From positions 311 through 51,713 of the forward strand of contig NZ_QMFA01000048.1 of NCBI RefSeq assembly GCF_003285005.1: a stretch of DNA of 51,403 nt, in the 5' to 3' direction. The DNA comes from Paenibacillus sp. YN15. Its GTDB lineage: Bacteria > Bacillota > Bacilli > Paenibacillales > NBRC-103111. Position 1 is the first letter of the stretch. Every line of letters begins with the position of its first letter. Below the pieces are notes generated by a model. It saw only the letters and a program-made list of their open reading frames with translations, was not told the DNA's origin and searched no databases. Made by a program: the position numbers and the translations under genes. Below are positions 8,705-15,321 of the stretch, in pieces.

Positions 8705-9967
8705 ATGGACTTATTTTCGATGGAGCAAACCAAGGACGAAAGCTTCAAGCCGCTGGCTGAGCGTATGCGCCCTTTGTCTTTGGACGAATATTCGGGGCAG
8801 GAGCATCTGGTGGGGAAGGGAAAATCCCTGCGGGTGCTGATTGAGACGGACAAGGTTCCCTCCATGATCCTTCAGGGGCCTCCCTCCTCCGGCAAAACCA
8901 CATTGGCTACAATCATCAGCCAGATGACCAAATCCAATTTTATCAAGCTTAATGCAGTCTCCCTATCCATTGCCGAGCTGCGGAAAACCTTCGATGAAGC
9001 CCGGGATCAGCTTAATTTTTACGGGAAGAAAACCATTGTGCTGATCGACGAAATTCATGCCTTGAAAAGCAACATCCAAGAGGCTCTTTTGCCCGTTGTG
9101 GAAAATGGGACCATCATCCTCATCGGCTGCACTACGGAGAGCATTCATCACGACATTATTCCTCCACTTGTGTCCCGCTGCCGGGTGTACCGGCTGAACG
9201 CTTTTTCCCAGGAAAACATCCGGGATATGATCAAACGGGCAATGGCCGACAAGGAAAAAGGACTGGGCGGCTCCGGTATTACTTTGTCCCAGGAAGCCTT
9301 GGACTATCTGGCCGATATCTCCAATGGGGACGTGCGCAATGCGCTGAACGCCCTGGAGGCGGCTGCCTACTCGCTTCACGGCACGGACACGCTGGAGCTG
9401 CGCCATGTCCAGGAGGCGTATTCCTTCCGTTTGAACGGCATTACAACCAGTGACCGGTACAACCTGACCTCCGCCTTGTGCAAGTCCATGCGGGGAGGCC
9501 AGACAGATGCAGCCATGTATTGGCTGGCGCGGCTCTTGTACAGCGGAGTTGATCCGGAATATATCGCCCGGAGGATAGTGGTCCATTCCACAGAGGATGT
9601 AGGCATGGGCAATCCCGTTGCCCTGCAGATGGCCCTGGCGGCCAAGGACGCCGTGCTGTTCGTGGGCATGCCGGAGGCAAGGATGGCGTTGGCTCAGGCG
9701 GTGATTTTTATCTGCGAAAGCCCCAAATCCAACAGCGCTTATAAGGCCATCAATGGCGCGCTGGAGCTGGTGGCCCATTCGCCCTCATATGAGGTTCCCG
9801 AGGATATCCGGGACGGCAGCAAGTCCTACCGGAATCCCATTGACAACCCTGGCTCCTCCAATCAGTATTTGCCTCCGGAGCTGGCCAAAACCCGTTTCTA
9901 CAGGCCGCAGAACAGCGGCACGGAAGGAAAAATTTATGCCCGCTACAAGGAACAGGGACGGCTTTAG
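8705..9967 (+). CDS. rarA: RarA/MgsA-like AAA+ recombination factor, divergent
   Basis: Replication-associated clamp-loader-like ATPase that acts at stalled forks, with SSB as its partner. 420 aa from the ATG at 8705 (MDLFS, the family start, with GGTGGGG seven bases upstream); an ATG six bases earlier is less well placed. Walker A GPPSSGKT is at 58-65, Walker B VLIDEI at 112-117, and arginines of the finger motif are in VSRCR (156-160). The C-terminal helical region has VHSTEDVGMGNP and the family ending. It departs from typical RarA, as I remember it, at conserved places: GPPSSGKT for GPPGTGKT, DEIHALKSNIQEALLP for DEIHRFNKxQQDALLP, GCTTES for GATTEN. The position beside cymR/tcdA matches yrvN. 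It may therefore be a rapidly evolving RarA or a distinct sub-lineage. Confidence 0.85.
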   Translation: MDLFSMEQTKDESFKPLAERMRPLSLDEYSGQEHLVGKGKSLRVLIETDKVPSMILQGPPSSGKTTLATIISQMTKSNFIKLNAVSLSIAELRKTFDEARDQLNFYGKKTIVLIDEIHALKSNIQEALLPVVENGTIILIGCTTESIHHDIIPPLVSRCRVYRLNAFSQENIRDMIKRAMADKEKGLGGSGITLSQEALDYLADISNGDVRNALNALEAAAYSLHGTDTLELRHVQEAYSFRLNGITTSDRYNLTSALCKSMRGGQTDAAMYWLARLLYSGVDPEYIARRIVVHSTEDVGMGNPVALQMALAAKDAVLFVGMPEARMALAQAVIFICESPKSNSAYKAINGALELVAHSPSYEVPEDIRDGSKSYRNPIDNPGSSNQYLPPELAKTRFYRPQNSGTEGKIYARYKEQGRL

Positions 9968-9995
9968 CGACTCATTTGGCGAGGAGGAAACGGAT

Positions 9996-10232
9996 ATGGC
10001 GATTATACTGAGGTTGGCGGGTATTGTTTCTGCGCTTACAGGGATTATCGCAGGCTTTGCCAAGGGGAGGGCGATCCTGTACACCGTCACGGAGGCTGCC
10101 GGTTCGGCAACCAACCATTATACCTTCCATTTCGGCGAGGCGGTTCTATGGTGGATCGGCGGTCTTGCACTGGGGCTTGGACTTTACGCGCAAGGCATCA
10201 TATTGGACCGGTTGGAGGAGATCCGCCGATAG
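9996..10232 (+). CDS. Small two-helix membrane protein
   Basis: 78 aa with hydrophobic helices at about 4-22 and 46-66 and a charged C-terminus (DRLEEIRR). GAGGAGG lies nine bases before the ATG, and the gene starts 28 bases after rarA, so the two are cotranscribed up to the terminator at 10235. I recognise no family. A degraded second copy of its last 12 codons lies at 12784-12821. Confidence 0.8.
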   Translation: MAIILRLAGIVSALTGIIAGFAKGRAILYTVTEAAGSATNHYTFHFGEAVLWWIGGLALGLGLYAQGIILDRLEEIRR

Positions 10233-10234
10233 AG

Positions 10235-10265
10235 AAAACCCTGCACCGGCAAGTGCAGGGTTTTT
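10235..10265 (+). terminator. Terminator of rarA-orf78 (left copy)
   Basis: AAAACCCTGCAC and GTGCAGGGTTTT pair around CGGCAA, followed by T. The same hairpin recurs at 12823-12852. Confidence 0.85.
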
Positions 10266-10284
10266 CCTTTGTTTGCGCATATTC

Positions 10285-10407
10285 TCAGCTGCGGCTGAAA
10301 TAATCCAGACCCATGGCTTCCCGGACCTCGCCCATGGTTACTGCCGCAATGCGGCGGACATTCTCCGTGCCCGCCCGCAGAAACTCATCAATATCACGCG
10401 GGCGCGC
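10285..10407 (-). pseudogene. 3' fragment of a second trpS allele
   Basis: Read on the minus strand it encodes ARPRDIDEFLRAGTENVRR and continues through TMGEVREAMGLDYF to SRS and a stop. That is the last 40-odd residues of TrpRS, as in the complete trpS at 12880. Differences from the intact gene are mostly silent or conservative (DDIL to DEFL) plus a three-residue extension, with no frameshift. It looks like the end of a functional allele from a relative, not a decayed duplicate. It has no start and no catalytic motifs. Confidence 0.85.
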
Positions 10408-10450
10408 AAAATTTAAACACTTGTTTTTAGGTTACACCTCACATCAACGT

Positions 10451-11233
10451 TTATTTGTAATCTACGATGTATCTTTTCAATCCATATTTCATGCCCTGAT
10501 CAGCCAGAACAGATCTCGTACTGGTATCACCTACAACTTTATAATCAATGCTATCCGGTGTTGTGAGTTTTACAATATATCGACCAGGTGTTATTTTATT
10601 CCCATTTGAGTCTGTTTGATTCCATGGGATAGTGAGTACATAGCTTGATCTACTTGGGATAGGATCAGGAATTTGCGGAAGGACATAGCGATAAACAAGT
10701 TGATTTTCTGCATCTGCTGGAGTGACCGTATACACTTCTATGGCTAGCTTAGTTGCAGGATCTACAAGTAGATTATCATCCGATCTATTTAATATGAAAA
10801 ACTCAAATTGATTTGTATTTTCAATGTTCAATTGATTCGAGTATTGCCGATACTCATCAGGAAGTTGAAGACCTACGCTCAAAGGAAAAAATGTGTTGTC
10901 TGCTGGAGTAAGGTTATCATCAGGGCCGTATTGAATTAGCTTAAATTCGTTACTTGAAATCCTAATCAAGTTTAGATGATCCGTGAGTTCCGATCCTGCG
11001 ACAAAATCAACATTCGCCCCCATAGCCTCTGCAAAAGCACGCAGAGGAATATAGGTTTTGTCATTATAATTAAGAACAGGGGACTCCTCCGTATTCAGAA
11101 TAGCTTGATTGCCTTTCATTTGAAATATGATTTTGCTGGGAAACAAATGGGCTTGAATACTGTCAGAAGCAAGAGCAACGGTAGATATAGACAGTGCTGC
11201 TCCACATATCAGTCCTGTCACAAACTTCTTCAT
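10451..11233 (-). CDS. Secreted protein: copper-amine-oxidase-N-like plus BsuPI-like domains
   Basis: 260 aa. A Sec signal peptide (MKKFVTGLICGAALSISTVALA) is followed by a segment like the copper amine oxidase N-terminal stalk domain (about 25-95: LNYNDKTYIPLRAFAEAMGANVDF); this domain carries no catalysis. A beta domain at about 125-225 (FEFFILNRSDDNLLV, YVLTIPWNQTDSNGNKITPG) resembles the BsuPI proteinase-inhibitor fold. AGGGGTGATGG sets the start at 11233 rather than an upstream ATG. A TATAAT box lies at 11311-11316 on the minus strand with a poor -35. It is the distal gene of the AT-rich island. A cell-surface role is likely; inhibitor activity is only a structural analogy. Confidence 0.72.
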   Translation of the reverse strand: MKKFVTGLICGAALSISTVALASDSIQAHLFPSKIIFQMKGNQAILNTEESPVLNYNDKTYIPLRAFAEAMGANVDFVAGSELTDHLNLIRISSNEFKLIQYGPDDNLTPADNTFFPLSVGLQLPDEYRQYSNQLNIENTNQFEFFILNRSDDNLLVDPATKLAIEVYTVTPADAENQLVYRYVLPQIPDPIPSRSSYVLTIPWNQTDSNGNKITPGRYIVKLTTPDSIDYKVVGDTSTRSVLADQGMKYGLKRYIVDYK

Positions 11234-11390
11234 AATTCCATCACCCCTCTGATTATGGATAATAACCAAACGCAACAAACAGTAATTTTGTTTCAAGTTT
11301 CCCTAAATTTATTATAAACGCATTAAAAATAAAAATCGAATCTTTCTACCTGTTCGTAAATCATAAGACAAAGCCACAATTCTCTTCGAC

Positions 11391-11444
11391 AAAAAAATGA
11401 CCTGCTCAGGTTAGCTGTACATGCTTTCCTCGCAGGTCATTTTT
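11391..11444 (-). terminator. Terminator of the 337-aa island gene
   Basis: A 12-bp stem (AAAATGACCTGC with GCAGGTCATTTT) ends in a run of T on the minus strand, right after the stop at 11455. It separates the two island genes into two transcripts. Confidence 0.85.
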
Positions 11445-11454
11445 AATTTTGTGT

Positions 11455-12468
11455 TTAAACTGGACGAGCTCCTATAAACCATGCCGTGCTGGAAATCGCT
11501 CCAATTACCATGAAAAACGATACAGTTACTGTTGCCCCCGGGCTAATCTCTCCCGTTTGGATTAAGTCCACGTATTTTCCTCCATTAATCCAAACCGCCT
11601 GATTAGTATAACCAGACATATTAACCACGGGAAAGGCGAACGCCGATGTTACATTCGTTCCGAAATAGATATAGAAATTCTTTGCTTGACTGAAACTATT
11701 TTTCACTTTCATTGTGATACTGTGTTGGATACCGTAATTACCAAGTATATAACCAGAATTCTCGCCAGATACCCAAACCAGATCATTCATGCCAAATATA
11801 TCGTAACTGTCACCGGAAGCCATTCCATAAGCGATCCCATCAGTTGTTGTAGGAGCAATCGTATCCAGATCAAGGGTGAGATAAAAGGCGGAACCAACCC
11901 CTCTTGGTCTTCCTGTACCATCGGGATCTGAAAAGCCTGTAGCTCCAGAGGAGTTACTTACGTACGCCAAATCGTAAAATACAGCGGAAGTGGCAGCACC
12001 AGTACTACTATTTGTAATGTTAGTACGGGCAACAATGCCAACATTATGGCCAGGATTAACGTTTTGAGAAAATAAAGTTGCCCATCCATAGGGACCTATT
12101 TGGATTGATTTGGAGTGTCCAGCAAAATAATTGGCCCATGCCTGCGTGTCGCTGAGCCCCTTCCCATTTGTTAATCCATAATTGCTTGAAGATACAGTAA
12201 TAGAGTAATTGTTAGGGTTGTAAATCAAAAGACAATGAGTGATTGTTCCCGGCGTTCCATTTTCATGCCATAAATACACTTGACCAGCACCAATAACTGA
12301 ATTTTGATTAAGATATTTCCCGGCGTCAGCCAGATGTTTCGAAAGGATTTTTTCAGGATTGTCGCAATAAAATAAATAACCGCCGCCCTGATAAACAGTA
12401 CTGCTTCCTTTTGGTGCAAGAATTGGAGAGCGTGATGCTGCAGGAACATTATAGACAAACGATGCCAT
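11455..12468 (-). CDS. Unknown 337-aa beta-rich island protein
   Basis: I do not recognise a named family. The sequence is rich in Ser/Thr/Asn/Gly/Tyr with predicted beta strands throughout, no cysteine cluster, no transmembrane segment and no signal peptide at the chosen start (MASFVYNVPAASRS, with AAAGGGG upstream). A region near 30-150 (GGYLFYCDNPEKI ... AGQVYLWHENGTPG ... IYNPNNYSITV ... VGIVARTNITN) reminds me of the C-terminal part of Paenibacillus proteins that begin with a copper-amine-oxidase-N domain. The neighbouring gene carries just such a domain, so the two may be partners. Base composition is visibly AT-richer than the surrounding core genes, which fits transfer. Surface or spore-coat material is a guess. 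Confidence 0.7.
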   Translation of the reverse strand: MASFVYNVPAASRSPILAPKGSSTVYQGGGYLFYCDNPEKILSKHLADAGKYLNQNSVIGAGQVYLWHENGTPGTITHCLLIYNPNNYSITVSSSNYGLTNGKGLSDTQAWANYFAGHSKSIQIGPYGWATLFSQNVNPGHNVGIVARTNITNSSTGAATSAVFYDLAYVSNSSGATGFSDPDGTGRPRGVGSAFYLTLDLDTIAPTTTDGIAYGMASGDSYDIFGMNDLVWVSGENSGYILGNYGIQHSITMKVKNSFSQAKNFYIYFGTNVTSAFAFPVVNMSGYTNQAVWINGGKYVDLIQTGEISPGATVTVSFFMVIGAISSTAWFIGARPV

Positions 12469-12688
12469 TTTTCTACCCCTTTCATTGAACTCATAAAGTA
12501 GACTGTGAGATTGGCGCCATCTCGAAATCAATATATGAAAAAGATTTACACTTTCCTGGGGGAATAACATCAAGATTTAAAAACAGGCTCTATGATTAAT
12601 TAATTTAGGTACTTTGAAAACAAAGGTCAAAGTAATAACGGCTTTAATGTCCGGGTCCCGGCTTGTTCTTGGTTGAGGTAGGCTGAGT

Positions 12689-12821
12689 TATGCTCGCCAC
12701 AAGAAACCGGGGCGGCTTTAGTCCAGCCGGTATACGAGGAGGAGCAAGTAGTGCGGCGTAACAGTCAGAGTTGCTGAGGAAATGCATCATATTGGACCGG
12801 CTGGAGGAGCTCCGCCGATAG
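12689..12821 (+). pseudogene. Remnants of the rarA 3' end and orf78 (right copy)
   Basis: 12689-12721 reads YARHKKPGRL and a stop, matching the rarA C-terminus YARYKEQGRL. GAGGAGG follows, as at the orf78 ribosome site. From 12784 the sequence rejoins the end of orf78 (IILDRLEELRR, stop at 12821). About 180 bases of orf78 are missing between. Confidence 0.75.
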
Positions 12822-12822
12822 A

Positions 12823-12852
12823 GAAAACCCTGCACCGGCAAGTGCAGGGTTT
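12823..12852 (+). terminator. Duplicated terminator hairpin
   Basis: Same ACCCTGCAC/GTGCAGGGT hairpin as at 10235, with a shorter T run. It points at the 3' end of trpS. The opposite strand carries an A/T tail that may help end trpS transcripts. Confidence 0.7.
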
Positions 12853-12879
12853 TCCTATTTGCACAATTTTCAGCTATGG

Positions 12880-13866
12880 CTAAAAATAATCCAGACCCAT
12901 GGCTTCCCGGACCTCGCCCATGGTCACTGCCGCAATGCGGCGGACATTCTCCGTACCCGCCCGGAGGATGTCATCGATGTCACGGGGCCGCGCAGCATAA
13001 TAGGCCCGGCGCTCCCGCATGGGGGCCAACAGCTCCTCCAAGGCCTGCCGCAGCTGATCCTTACAGGCGGTGCAGCCGATAGTCCCTGCGGCGCAGCATT
13101 CCCGGATTTCTGCCGCCCCCTCGGATCGGAAAGCAGTGTGATAAGCATAGATGGGACAAATGTCGGGATGCCCGGGATCATCCTTGTGAATGCGGGCCGG
13201 GTCGGTTTTGGCTCTGCGCAGCTTCAGGGCCAGCTCATCCGTGCTGCAATCCAGCTCGATAGCATTGCCCAGACTTTTGCTCATTTTAGCCTCCCCGTCC
13301 GTACCCACCAGCCTAGGCACATCGCTGATCAACGCCTGGGGCTCCACCAGCACCGGTTTGTACAGCTCGTTGAAGCGGCGGACCACCTTGCGGGCCAGCT
13401 CCAGATGGGGCAGCTGATCCTCCCCTACCGGAATCAGGGCTGCCTTGCAAAAGGCGATATCCGCCGCTTGGCTCACAGGATACCCCAGAAAGCCGTAGTT
13501 CAGCTCATCCAGCCCCGCTCCTTTGGACTCCGCCTTCACCGTCGGATTATGGCGCAATGTATTCACCGTCACCAGCATGGAAAAAAACATGGTCAATTCG
13601 GCAATTTCCGGCACCATGGATTGGACAAAAATCATGGTTTTGCCCGGATCAATTCCTGCGGCCAAATAATCCAGCGCCATCTCCTTGAGCGAGCTGCGGA
13701 TCAGCTCCGGCCGTTCAAAATGGGTGGTCAACGCTTGCACATCCGCCAGCATCACAAAACATTCATGCTCCTCCTGAAGCGCCACCCGGTTTTTCAAGCT
13801 TCCGGCGTAATGGCCCAGATGCAGCTTGCCGGTGACCCGGTCTCCTGTCAATACCCGATTTTTCAT
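12880..13866 (-). CDS. trpS: Tryptophanyl-tRNA synthetase (TrpRS-II-like lineage)
   Basis: Charges tRNA-Trp. It is a class I synthetase of 328 aa with the HIGH-like LHLGHY at 15-20, KMSKS at 194-198, and the family segments MLADVQALT, QAADIAF and PVGEDQLPH. The GDRVTGKLHLGHYAG opening differs from the B. subtilis TrpS opening (GIQPSGSVTLGNYIG, from memory) and resembles the alternative TrpRS lineage seen in clostridia and deinococci. A cysteine group, CCAAGTIGCTACK, lies near the C-terminus. The ribosome site TTAGGAGGA precedes the ATG. A T-box with UGG specifier (14050-14340) controls it, and a CCCCCAAAAGT hairpin repeat sits in the leader between T-box and start. The last 40 codons are duplicated at 10285-10407. 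Confidence 0.93.
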   Translation of the reverse strand: MKNRVLTGDRVTGKLHLGHYAGSLKNRVALQEEHECFVMLADVQALTTHFERPELIRSSLKEMALDYLAAGIDPGKTMIFVQSMVPEIAELTMFFSMLVTVNTLRHNPTVKAESKGAGLDELNYGFLGYPVSQAADIAFCKAALIPVGEDQLPHLELARKVVRRFNELYKPVLVEPQALISDVPRLVGTDGEAKMSKSLGNAIELDCSTDELALKLRRAKTDPARIHKDDPGHPDICPIYAYHTAFRSEGAAEIRECCAAGTIGCTACKDQLRQALEELLAPMRERRAYYAARPRDIDDILRAGTENVRRIAAVTMGEVREAMGLDYF

Positions 13867-13957
13867 TGCAGCTTCCTCCTAAATTGGGATCAAAGATCAA
13901 GCTTTTCCGACGCCAACCCCAGCCATCATCCATGGCCATCACCCCCTTATAAAAATT

Positions 13958-14020
13958 CCCCCAAAAGTGACGAGATGCTCTGTAGCTTAGTCCGATTACT
14001 TTCGGGGGTGCCCCCGAAAA
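13958..14020. repeat. Interspersed hairpin repeat, CCCCCAAAAGT family, copy 3
   Basis: CCCCCAAAAGTGACGAGA starts as in copy 1 and ends ACTTTCGGGGGTGCCCCCGAA. It lies inside the transcribed trpS leader, 30 bases after the T-box terminator and 90 bases before the start codon, so every trpS mRNA should carry it. Confidence 0.8.
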
Positions 14021-14049
14021 CATAACACCCAAACCAGTTTCCCAATGAA

Positions 14050-14340
14050 ATAAAAAAAGCCCCGTCCTCTAAGGACGAAGCTTGTCGTTGGCCACCTTAA
14101 ATAACCTTCCTTATCCTCCTGCGAGGCGTAAAAGGTCCGCTGACAGTACGGGGACAACATACTCCGCTTGCGAAGCTTGCCCGATACTGCTCCCGTGATA
14201 ACGGCGGGAAACCCGGCTCCCCCTACTACGCCGGCACAGGCGATTCGGCAAAGCAACTCCAAAGGCCATTCGAGCATAGGCCGGACACCGGTTCGCAGCA
14301 GCCACCGGCTCTCTGAGGTCCGTTTCCTCATGTCTACTTA
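14050..14340 (-). ncRNA. T-box riboswitch of trpS (UGG specifier)
   Basis: On the minus strand, stem I carries the AGAGAG motif, then a GCTGCTGCGAA loop region, then GAATGGCCTTTGGAG, in which TGG (14266-14268) occupies the specifier position and matches tryptophan. The antiterminator core is AAGGTGGCCAACGAC (14084-14099), a variant of the AAGGGTGGNACCGCG consensus. A terminator (GTCCTTAGAGGAC core, 14059-14081) and seven T follow. Uncharged tRNA-Trp should prevent termination. It is cis-acting on trpS alone. Confidence 0.85.
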
Positions 14341-14371
14341 CCCTTTTTCCAGGTTGATCAGATATGGGTGC

Positions 14372-14400
14372 ATTTTACTCCAAAATACACAGGCAGTCAA
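14372..14400 (-). promoter_or_regulatory. Sigma-A promoter of the trpS T-box
   Basis: On the minus strand TTGACT (14400-14395) and TAAAAT (14377-14372) are 17 bases apart, and the -10 lies about 35 bases before the T-box. Confidence 0.75.
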
Positions 14401-14441
14401 TAGGCAGCTTATAGCAGCTTATAGCAGCCGGATAAGCATGT

Positions 14442-14489
14442 AAAAAAACAAATCACCCCCTCCGCCCATGGCAGAGTGAGGGTGATTTG
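14442..14489 (-). terminator. Terminator of hisS-aspS-tcdA
   Basis: A ten-bp stem, CAAATCACCC with GGGTGATTTG, is followed on the minus strand by a run of seven T. It lies 12 bases after tcdA. Confidence 0.85.
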
Positions 14490-14501
14490 CATTCGGGCAG
14501 C

Positions 14502-15254
14502 TTAGTTGCCGCCCTTCTTCTTCAACAGATCCTTCACGGCGGCGCCGACCATAATCAGGCCCGCCACCGGAGGCACAAACGCATTGCTGGCAGGCGGATT
14601 CTGCGCCTTGCGGATTTCCGGAGCATTCTCCGGGACAATCTTCTGGGTGACATCCTCCCGCGGCAAAAGCGGCTCCTCCGTGGAGAATACCACCTTTACC
14701 CCCTTATGGATGCCGTCCTTGCGCAGCTTTTGGCGGATAACCCGGGCAATCGGGTCAACGGTCGTTTTGGAGATGTCCGCCACCTGGAACCGGGAAGGGT
14801 CCATTTTATTGGCTGCCCCCATGCTGGAGATAATCGGAATTTTGCGCTTCAGACATTCCTTGATCAGGTGAATTTTGTAGCTGACCGTATCCGAGGCGTC
14901 CAGCACATAGTCCAGCGGGTATTTGAACAGCTCCTCATAGGTTTCTTCCGTATAAAACATCCTCAATGCAATGGCGTCGCATTCCGGATTGATATCGGCA
15001 ATCCGGTCTTTCATCAGCTCCGCCTTGGGTTTGCCGACAGTGGACAGAAGAGCGTGAATTTGCCGGTTGATGTTGGTAATGTCCACAACATCCTTGTCGA
15101 TCATGATGATCCGGCCAACGCCGGAACGGGCCAAAGCCTCAGCGGCAATGGAGCCTACTCCGCCGATCCCCAGCACAGCCACTGTGCTGTTCCTTAAGAT
15201 ATCCAGCCCCTCCGGCCCAACGGCAAGCTCCGTCCGGGAAAATTGATTCAGCAT
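14502..15254 (-). CDS. tcdA: tRNA threonylcarbamoyladenosine dehydratase (TcdA/YrvM)
   Basis: E1-like enzyme that uses ATP to dehydrate t6A37 of ANN-decoding tRNAs to the cyclic ct6A form. The nucleotide loop GIGGVGS is at 29-35, IDKDVVDITNINRQ binds the nucleotide, and YVLDASDTVSYK holds conserved aspartates. The C-terminus has PASNAFVPPVAGLIM, typical of this E1 subgroup, and lacks the catalytic-cysteine domain of ubiquitin E1s. 250 aa, standard length. GGAGG lies nine bases before the ATG. It is the third gene of the hisS-aspS operon (67-base gap) and ends at the terminator. Confidence 0.92.
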   Translation of the reverse strand: MLNQFSRTELAVGPEGLDILRNSTVAVLGIGGVGSIAAEALARSGVGRIIMIDKDVVDITNINRQIHALLSTVGKPKAELMKDRIADINPECDAIALRMFYTEETYEELFKYPLDYVLDASDTVSYKIHLIKECLKRKIPIISSMGAANKMDPSRFQVADISKTTVDPIARVIRQKLRKDGIHKGVKVVFSTEEPLLPREDVTQKIVPENAPEIRKAQNPPASNAFVPPVAGLIMVGAAVKDLLKKKGGN

Positions 15255-15321
15255 CGGGTAAATCCTCCATTTATTTCAATCCACGCGCTCTTCGCGGAGC
15301 GCAACGGATCTGAAGTCTATA

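Larger units (their letters stand above)
9931..10407. repeat. Left flank of the duplicated rarA-end/orf78/trpS-end junction
   Basis: This stretch (last codons of rarA, the 78-aa gene, terminator, 3' end of a trpS copy in reverse) recurs imperfectly at 12689-12993 in the same orientation. In the right copy most of orf78 is deleted. The terminator and trpS parts are nearly identical. Together the two copies flank an AT-rich two-gene insert. Confidence 0.85.
12469..12879. other. Right boundary of the AT-rich island
   Basis: AT-rich sequence runs to about 12650. GC-rich core-like DNA then begins, containing the rarA-end remnant (12689-12721), the orf78-end remnant (12784-12821) and the duplicated terminator. 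I see no gene in this stretch. Confidence 0.65.
12689..12993. repeat. Right flank of the duplicated junction
   Basis: Second, shortened copy of the 9931-10407 region: rarA end, deleted orf78, terminator, then trpS, which is complete here. Homology to the left copy ends at the GCGCGC near 10407/12993. Confidence 0.83.
13867..14501. other. 635-bp trpS leader region
   Basis: Contains, in order of minus-strand transcription, the tcdA terminator (14489-14442), the trpS promoter (14400-14372), the T-box (14340-14050), the hairpin repeat (14020-13958) and the trpS ribosome site. No protein gene is visible. Confidence 0.75.

Noticed and set aside
10408-12688. Insertion sequence or phage-type integration for the island
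   Set aside because: No transposase or integrase, no terminal inverted repeats, and the flanks are long homologous gene segments rather than short target duplications.
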